Below are positions 32,878 to 36,194 of a DNA stretch of 36,194 bases, one piece after another. Origin of the DNA: an uncultured Rickettsiales bacterium (GTDB lineage Bacteria; Pseudomonadota; Alphaproteobacteria; Rs-D84). Every line of letters begins with the position of its first letter. Position 1 is the stretch's first letter. The position numbers were made by a program, and so were the translations under genes. The notes under the pieces are model-generated. The model did not search any database and was not told the DNA's origin. It saw only the letters and a program-made list of their open reading frames with translations. Where the stretch lies: positions 1-36,194 of the forward strand of contig URSG01000010.1 of the NCBI GenBank assembly GCA_900550565.1, written 5' to 3'.

Positions 32878-33969
32878 TTATTTCACCACACTGTTTATTA
32901 TATCAACCGCTGCGCGTGCATCATCTGTTGTATTATATCCACCAACAGATATACGCGCACTGCCAGGCACGCCCAGGGCCTGATGTATCCACGACGCACA
33001 CATATTTCCAACGCGCAGACACAGTCCCCGACTGCCCACCAACGCGCCAAAATCCAACACGTGCATATCATCAATCACAAACGTCAGGATTGCCGCATCA
33101 GGCGCAGTTAAAATTTTTATCCGCGGATTGGCAGACAACGCATCATACATATATTTTATCAACTCTTGCTTTGGGCGCGACGCCACCAGACAATCAATCG
33201 CAACCCCCAGACCTGCAATCTGGGTCAGTGGCAGGGTTCCAGCCTCCCAACAATCGGGGCTGGGCTGTAATGAAAACGTGCCGTCTGGGAAAACCCGATT
33301 CACCATACCACCGCCAAATTTATCTGGCGAAAATTGTGTCGGATTTTTGATATACATTATTCCTAAACCTGTGTCTGCGCCGATTTTATGCGCCGACCAA
33401 CAGACAAAATCTGCGTCCCATTTTTGAACGTCTATTGCGTCATGAACAACATATTGCGCGGCATCTATTACGACAATAACTTTTGGATTTTTTTTGCGCG
33501 CCATGCGCACAATCGTCGCAACATCTTGGGCGCGCCCCAGCACATTTGACATAGCCGTCACAACCAACACATCAACATCTGGGATTTGCGCAACATCAAT
33601 ATCAAAATCAGAATTCAATGGGCATTCTGTAATTTGCGCCCCCACTGCCACCCAGGGTAAACGCGCACTGTGATGGTCCAACGCCGACACCCCAACGCGC
33701 GTGTCGCGCGTTGCGCCAACGATTCGCACAACCCGATTCAGGCCGTCTGTTGCGCCCGATGTAAAAACAATCTGATGTGGCGTCGCCCCCATAAAATCCG
33801 CGACACGCCGGCGCACATTGTCAACCATTTTATCCGTCGCGATTGCACGCGCGCAAATCCCACGACCTGCGTTTGCATACGCGTCACGCAAAAACGCTGT
33901 TTGCGCGTCAATAACCGCCACCGGTTTCAGCGCGGACGCCGCCGCATCTAAGTATATGATTTTATTCAT
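32878..33969 (-). CDS. sufS: Cysteine desulfurase SufS
   Basis: PLP enzyme that removes sulfur from cysteine for cluster assembly. 363 residues from ATG 33969. YLDAAASALKP opens the fold. FTSGATDGLN binds the cofactor phosphate. VIDAAQYVVHDAIDV supplies the Asp and His, and CWSAHKIGADTGLG carries the Schiff-base lysine. LRVGNMCASW holds the nucleophilic cysteine. An ATG seven codons upstream is open, but it would leave about three bases of leader from the promoter, and AAGAGAAA precedes the chosen start. Heads sufS-sufT-sufE. Confidence 0.94.
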   Translation of the reverse strand: MNKIIYLDAAASALKPVAVIDAQTAFLRDAYANAGRGICARAIATDKMVDNVRRRVADFMGATPHQIVFTSGATDGLNRVVRIVGATRDTRVGVSALDHHSARLPWVAVGAQITECPLNSDFDIDVAQIPDVDVLVVTAMSNVLGRAQDVATIVRMARKKNPKVIVVIDAAQYVVHDAIDVQKWDADFVCWSAHKIGADTGLGIMYIKNPTQFSPDKFGGGMVNRVFPDGTFSLQPSPDCWEAGTLPLTQIAGLGVAIDCLVASRPKQELIKYMYDALSANPRIKILTAPDAAILTFVIDDMHVLDFGALVGSRGLCLRVGNMCASWIHQALGVPGSARISVGGYNTTDDARAAVDIINSVVK

Positions 33970-33999
33970 TTTATATGTTTTCTCTTGCATTTTTCACTG

Positions 34000-34027
34000 A
34001 TTATAATACACTTGCCCAAAATATCAA
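34000..34027 (-). promoter_or_regulatory. Promoter of sufS-sufT-sufE, divergent from trxA
   Basis: On minus TTGATA (34022-34027), 16-base spacer, TATAAT (34000-34005). The same bases read on plus give TATAAT at 34002-34007, a possible trxA -10 (its -35 is poor), so the two promoters would compete. Confidence 0.6.
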
Positions 34028-34045
34028 TAGCAGAAGGAGAAAAAG

Positions 34046-34363
34046 ATGGCACTGGAACACGCAAACGATACTAATTTTGATACAATGGTCAATGGCAATA
34101 TCACATTGGTTGATTTCTGGGCATCTTGGTGTGGCCCATGCCGTATGTTTGGCCCAATTTTTGAGGCTACATCGGACGAAATCCCAGATGTTAAATTCGT
34201 AAAATTTGAAATTGACGAGGCCAACCGTCGCACACCTGCAAAATACGGGATTCGCAGTATCCCCAGCGTCTTGGCGTTCAAAAACGGTGAATTGGTTGAG
34301 GCCAGAACGGGTTTAATGGACGAAGATACCCTGGTTCAATGGATAAAAGAATTAAAAGGCTAA
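34046..34363 (+). CDS. trxA: Thioredoxin
   Basis: 105-residue thiol-disulfide reductase of the cytoplasm. Active site WCGPC at residues 28-32 and cis-proline segment SIPSVLAF are present; length is normal. Strong AGAAGGAG precedes the ATG. Four bases separate it from dksA. Confidence 0.96.
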   Translation: MALEHANDTNFDTMVNGNITLVDFWASWCGPCRMFGPIFEATSDEIPDVKFVKFEIDEANRRTPAKYGIRSIPSVLAFKNGELVEARTGLMDEDTLVQWIKELKG

Positions 34364-34367
34364 CACA

Positions 34368-34802
34368 ATGGCAGCAAAAAAAACCTATAAAACAGTTGAA
34401 TTACCACCGAAATACACACCAAAAAAATCGGAACCGTATATGTGCCTTGAACAGTTGGCGTATTTTTATCGCCTGCTGATGGCCCAGAAAGAGGAAATCG
34501 TTCACGAAAGCGATTCGGTTCTGAGTGCGGTTCGTCTGGCCGAAAAGACCGAGGCTGCCGGTGTCGGCGACGATTCGGACAACGCAACATACGAACAGGA
34601 TATTACAATGAATCTGCGTATGTCAGAACGTGACAACAATTTATTAAAAAAGATAAATGCCGCCTTGGAACGCATTGAAAACGGCACATACGGATACAGC
34701 GTTGTATCTGGCGATGAAATCGGATTAAACCGTATGATGGCGCGCCCATTGGCGACAATGACCATAGAAGAACAAGAAGAATACGAACAACGCAATCCAT
34801 AA
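34368..34802 (+). CDS. dksA: DksA-type RNA polymerase factor lacking zinc cysteines
   Basis: 144 residues. DksA enters the polymerase secondary channel and works with ppGpp at stringent promoters. The N-terminal helices and coiled coil are present. The tip motif D-x-x-D-x-A is at D68, D71, A73 (DDSDNATYEQD), and the globular end GTYGYSVVSGDEIGLNRMMARP aligns with DksA. However, all four zinc-binding cysteines are replaced (Ser111, Ser114, Thr132, Glu135); the only Cys is residue 26. The tip is intact, so it is probably functional. It is followed by a bidirectional terminator. Confidence 0.9.
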   Translation: MAAKKTYKTVELPPKYTPKKSEPYMCLEQLAYFYRLLMAQKEEIVHESDSVLSAVRLAEKTEAAGVGDDSDNATYEQDITMNLRMSERDNNLLKKINAALERIENGTYGYSVVSGDEIGLNRMMARPLATMTIEEQEEYEQRNP

Positions 34803-34826
34803 AATGCGTAAAATGCGTAAAAATAA

Positions 34827-34849
34827 AAACCGTGCGTTTCGCACGGTTT
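34827..34849. terminator. Bidirectional terminator between dksA and tatA
   Basis: AAACCGTGCG / CGCACGGTTT around TTT, with A and T runs; the genes converge on it. Confidence 0.9.
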
Positions 34850-34853
34850 AATT

Positions 34854-35108
34854 TTATTTTTTAGCTGCCGCTTTTTTTACGGGCTTTTTCGCAACGGATT
34901 TCTTGGTTGCGACCTTGGCCGATTTTTTTGTGGCGACCGCCGGCTTGGCATCTTTTTTATTATCAGAATTTGATTTCATCTCTTTCTTAAAGACGTTTAT
35001 TCCGTCCGCCAGATTTTTCATCATTCCCGGAATTTTTGCACTGCCGAACAAAATGACGACCAATACAACAATGACTAAAATTTCTGCCCAACCAAGTCTG
35101 CCTAGCAT
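34854..35108 (-). CDS. tatA: Sec-independent protein translocase subunit TatA
   Basis: 84 residues. One N-terminal helix (LGWAEILVIVVLVVILFGSAKIP), the FG hinge and an amphipathic helix (GMMKNLADGINVFKKEM) are standard TatA, the pore-forming subunit. The tail from about 50 is a Lys/Ala/Val repeat (KKSVAKKPVKKAAAKK). Encoded about 8 kb from tatBC, beside a SPOR protein whose linker has a similar Lys-Pro-Ala composition. AAGGGGATAAAG precedes the ATG. Confidence 0.93.
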   Translation of the reverse strand: MLGRLGWAEILVIVVLVVILFGSAKIPGMMKNLADGINVFKKEMKSNSDNKKDAKPAVATKKSAKVATKKSVAKKPVKKAAAKK

Positions 35109-35120
35109 CTTTATCCCCTT

Positions 35121-35900
35121 TTATTTTGCGACATAGCAATCCAGACCGTCGGATTTTGCATTACGACAAAATCCATTTGCAGCGGCCGCACTTGCGAACG
35201 CGATACGCAGTCTGTAAATTGTTCCACCTTTCACCTGGGCGGCCAGAATAACGAACTGTTTTCCTGCAAACAGATTCTGGTGGCCACGTTGAATCTGGCG
35301 TTGTGCATTTTCCGCCAATGCGCGTGTGCTGTATGAACCAAATTGGACATACCAACCACCGTGCGCAGGTGCAATCTGTTGTTTTACTGTTTTTTTCGGC
35401 GCAGCCTTTTGCACAGGCTTTTTTGCAGCCGGCTTTTTAGCCACTGGTTGTTTTGCCACAGGTTTATCTGGGTTAAACGTGACCGCCTTTCTGTCTTCTA
35501 CAACGCGAACAGGCACGCCTGCGGTTTCCTGGACAGGTGCCGCAACAGGTTTCGGTTGTGGCGCGGGCGTTGGCGCAGGTGCAACCTGGACCGGCTGGGC
35601 CGGTGCTGCATCAGACGGCGCGACATCTGGGGCCGGCTGTGGGACATCAATCGTATCTGCCCCATCAACAACAACCTCGGGTGCGTCCAGGTCAACATCT
35701 ATTGACGAAGACGAATTTCCCCCAACCGTGCGAACAATAATATATGTGGCCAAGATGATAACGACAACACCGATTCCCAACAGCAACCACGGTTTCTTAG
35801 AACGCGGCGCGGCAAACGGTGCCGCTTCTGGCAATGTATCAACAGTGCCTGTATCATCATCTAAATCCAATAAATCCAAATTGTTATTATCTTCGTTCAT
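35121..35900 (-). CDS. SPOR-domain membrane protein
   Basis: 259 residues. SPOR domains bind glycan strands stripped of stem peptides at the septum. Acidic cytoplasmic N-terminus (to about 30), one membrane helix (about 39-58, LLLGIGVVVIILATYIIV), a long Pro/Ala/Val periplasmic linker, a Lys/Pro repeat (VAKQPVAKKPAAKKPVQKA), then a C-terminal SPOR domain (about 185-259) with YVQFGSYSTRALAENAQ and YRLRIAFASAAAANGFC. ATG at 35900 is chosen because GGGGAGGA precedes it; an ATG six codons upstream lies inside that site. A cell-division role is likely, partner unknown. Confidence 0.9.
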   Translation of the reverse strand: MNEDNNNLDLLDLDDDTGTVDTLPEAAPFAAPRSKKPWLLLGIGVVVIILATYIIVRTVGGNSSSSIDVDLDAPEVVVDGADTIDVPQPAPDVAPSDAAPAQPVQVAPAPTPAPQPKPVAAPVQETAGVPVRVVEDRKAVTFNPDKPVAKQPVAKKPAAKKPVQKAAPKKTVKQQIAPAHGGWYVQFGSYSTRALAENAQRQIQRGHQNLFAGKQFVILAAQVKGGTIYRLRIAFASAAAANGFCRNAKSDGLDCYVAK

Positions 35901-35932
35901 CTGGATATTCCTCCCCATGGCTGAAAATTTCT

Positions 35933-35973
35933 CTTTGTGAATATTATATCATAAAAAAAGCCAATTCACAAAG
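35933..35973 (-). promoter_or_regulatory. SPOR gene promoter bracketed by a 10-bp inverted repeat
   Basis: On minus TTGTGA (35966-35971), 17-base spacer, TATAAT (35943-35948). Arms CTTTGTGAAT (35933-35942) and ATTCACAAAG (35964-35973) are perfect complements; one overlaps the -35 and the other the start region. Arm centres are 31 bases apart, about three helical turns. Confidence 0.7.
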
Positions 35974-35987
35974 AATATATACCAATT

Positions 35988-36131
35988 TTATTTAGGCATT
36001 TGACCAAAGTGTGGCGGAACAATCAGTTTATGATTTTCTTCTATAATAGGCTCACTTTCGCATTTGCGGACGCACCCGGACAGCACAACCGGCACCAGCG
36101 CAACAACCAACAACAAAATAAATTTTTTCAT
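35988..36131 (-). CDS. Small lipoprotein, 47 residues
   Basis: ATG at 36131 with AAGGATGGAAAG before it and TAA at 35988. The signal peptide runs to lipobox LSGC with Cys20. The mature peptide is only 28 residues, with a second Cys at 24 and the ending KLIVPPHFGQMPK. A VPP(D/H)F segment near the end of a short lipoprotein recalls alphaproteobacterial BamF-like (DUF3035) proteins, but this one is much shorter, so homology is uncertain. Good start, lipobox and stop make it a real gene. Confidence 0.8.
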   Translation of the reverse strand: MKKFILLLVVALVPVVLSGCVRKCESEPIIEENHKLIVPPHFGQMPK

Positions 36132-36194
36132 CTTTCCATCCTTTTTATAAAACAAACAGGGGGGAAATCTGCCACTGTGGCTGTCGCCAGAACC
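36132..36194. other. Right edge
   Basis: Contains the ribosome binding site of the small lipoprotein. All three minus frames stay open for a while from the edge (one reaches TAA at about 36148), so a gene may end here, but the frame cannot be chosen. Confidence 0.3.

Noticed and set aside
35326..35940. 204-codon Gly/Ala/Thr-rich plus-strand frame
   Set aside because: Mirror of the Pro/Ala/Lys linker of the SPOR protein; no ribosome binding site.
36132..36194. End of an upstream gene at the right edge
   Set aside because: All three minus frames are open from the edge, and 63 bases are too few to choose one.

Overview
The window reads as chromosome of an uncultured alphaproteobacterium with a Gram-negative envelope. 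Evidence for this is a suf-type iron-sulfur system, gatCAB, LolA, an NlpD-like protein, TatABC, an autotransporter-like barrel and a small alphaproteobacterial-style lipoprotein. Together with oleate hydratase, a type IVb pilus secretin and a Cys-rich secreted protein, this suggests a host-gut lineage (inference from gene content only). There is no phage, transposon, CRISPR array or rRNA. Genes are dense and many starts are fixed by clear Shine-Dalgarno sequences.

Layout. 1-5.8 kb, minus strand: a Cys-rich secreted protein cut by the left edge, dnaA, dprA, a secreted glycine-zipper protein and plsY. 5.8-6.1 kb: rpsT on plus with a GTG start. 6.3-8.9 kb, minus: a TcpQ/PilL-like protein and a PilN-like secretin with a good promoter. 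9.1-13.7 kb, plus: a membrane-anchored protein, sufB, sufC, a polytopic membrane protein and an AI-2E family transporter. 13.7-19.2 kb: ruvX (minus), then gatC-gatA-gatB, a 61-residue unknown and miaB (plus), with tRNA-Phe on the minus strand between gatA and gatB. 19.2-23.9 kb, minus: an autotransporter-like protein, a lipoprotein, oleate hydratase and a small outer membrane barrel. 23.9-24.3 kb: tRNA-Lys(CTT) and, behind it, a folded RNA-like segment ending in a copy of the tRNA 3' end and terminator. 24.3-34 kb, minus: sufS-sufT-sufE-ftsL-ftsI-recJ-nrnA-like-lolA-tatB-tatC and an NlpD-like lipoprotein. 34-34.8 kb, plus: trxA and dksA. 34.8-36.2 kb, minus: tatA, a SPOR-domain protein and a 47-residue lipoprotein.

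How the genes fit together. Two separate blocks (sufBC and sufS-sufT-sufE) supply iron-sulfur clusters, one client being MiaB in the window; sufD is not seen. ftsL, ftsI, the NlpD-like protein and the SPOR protein belong to septal peptidoglycan work. LolA and Tat serve envelope export. gatCAB makes Gln-tRNA and/or Asn-tRNA by transamidation.

The least expected observations are: the tRNA-like RNA segment at about 24.0-24.15 kb; a 22-base motif repeated upstream of ohyA and of the neighbouring lipoprotein gene; a DksA with all four zinc cysteines replaced; a KTA instead of KTG box in FtsI; and inverted repeats placed on the promoters or starts of dnaA, the autotransporter, recJ and the SPOR gene.
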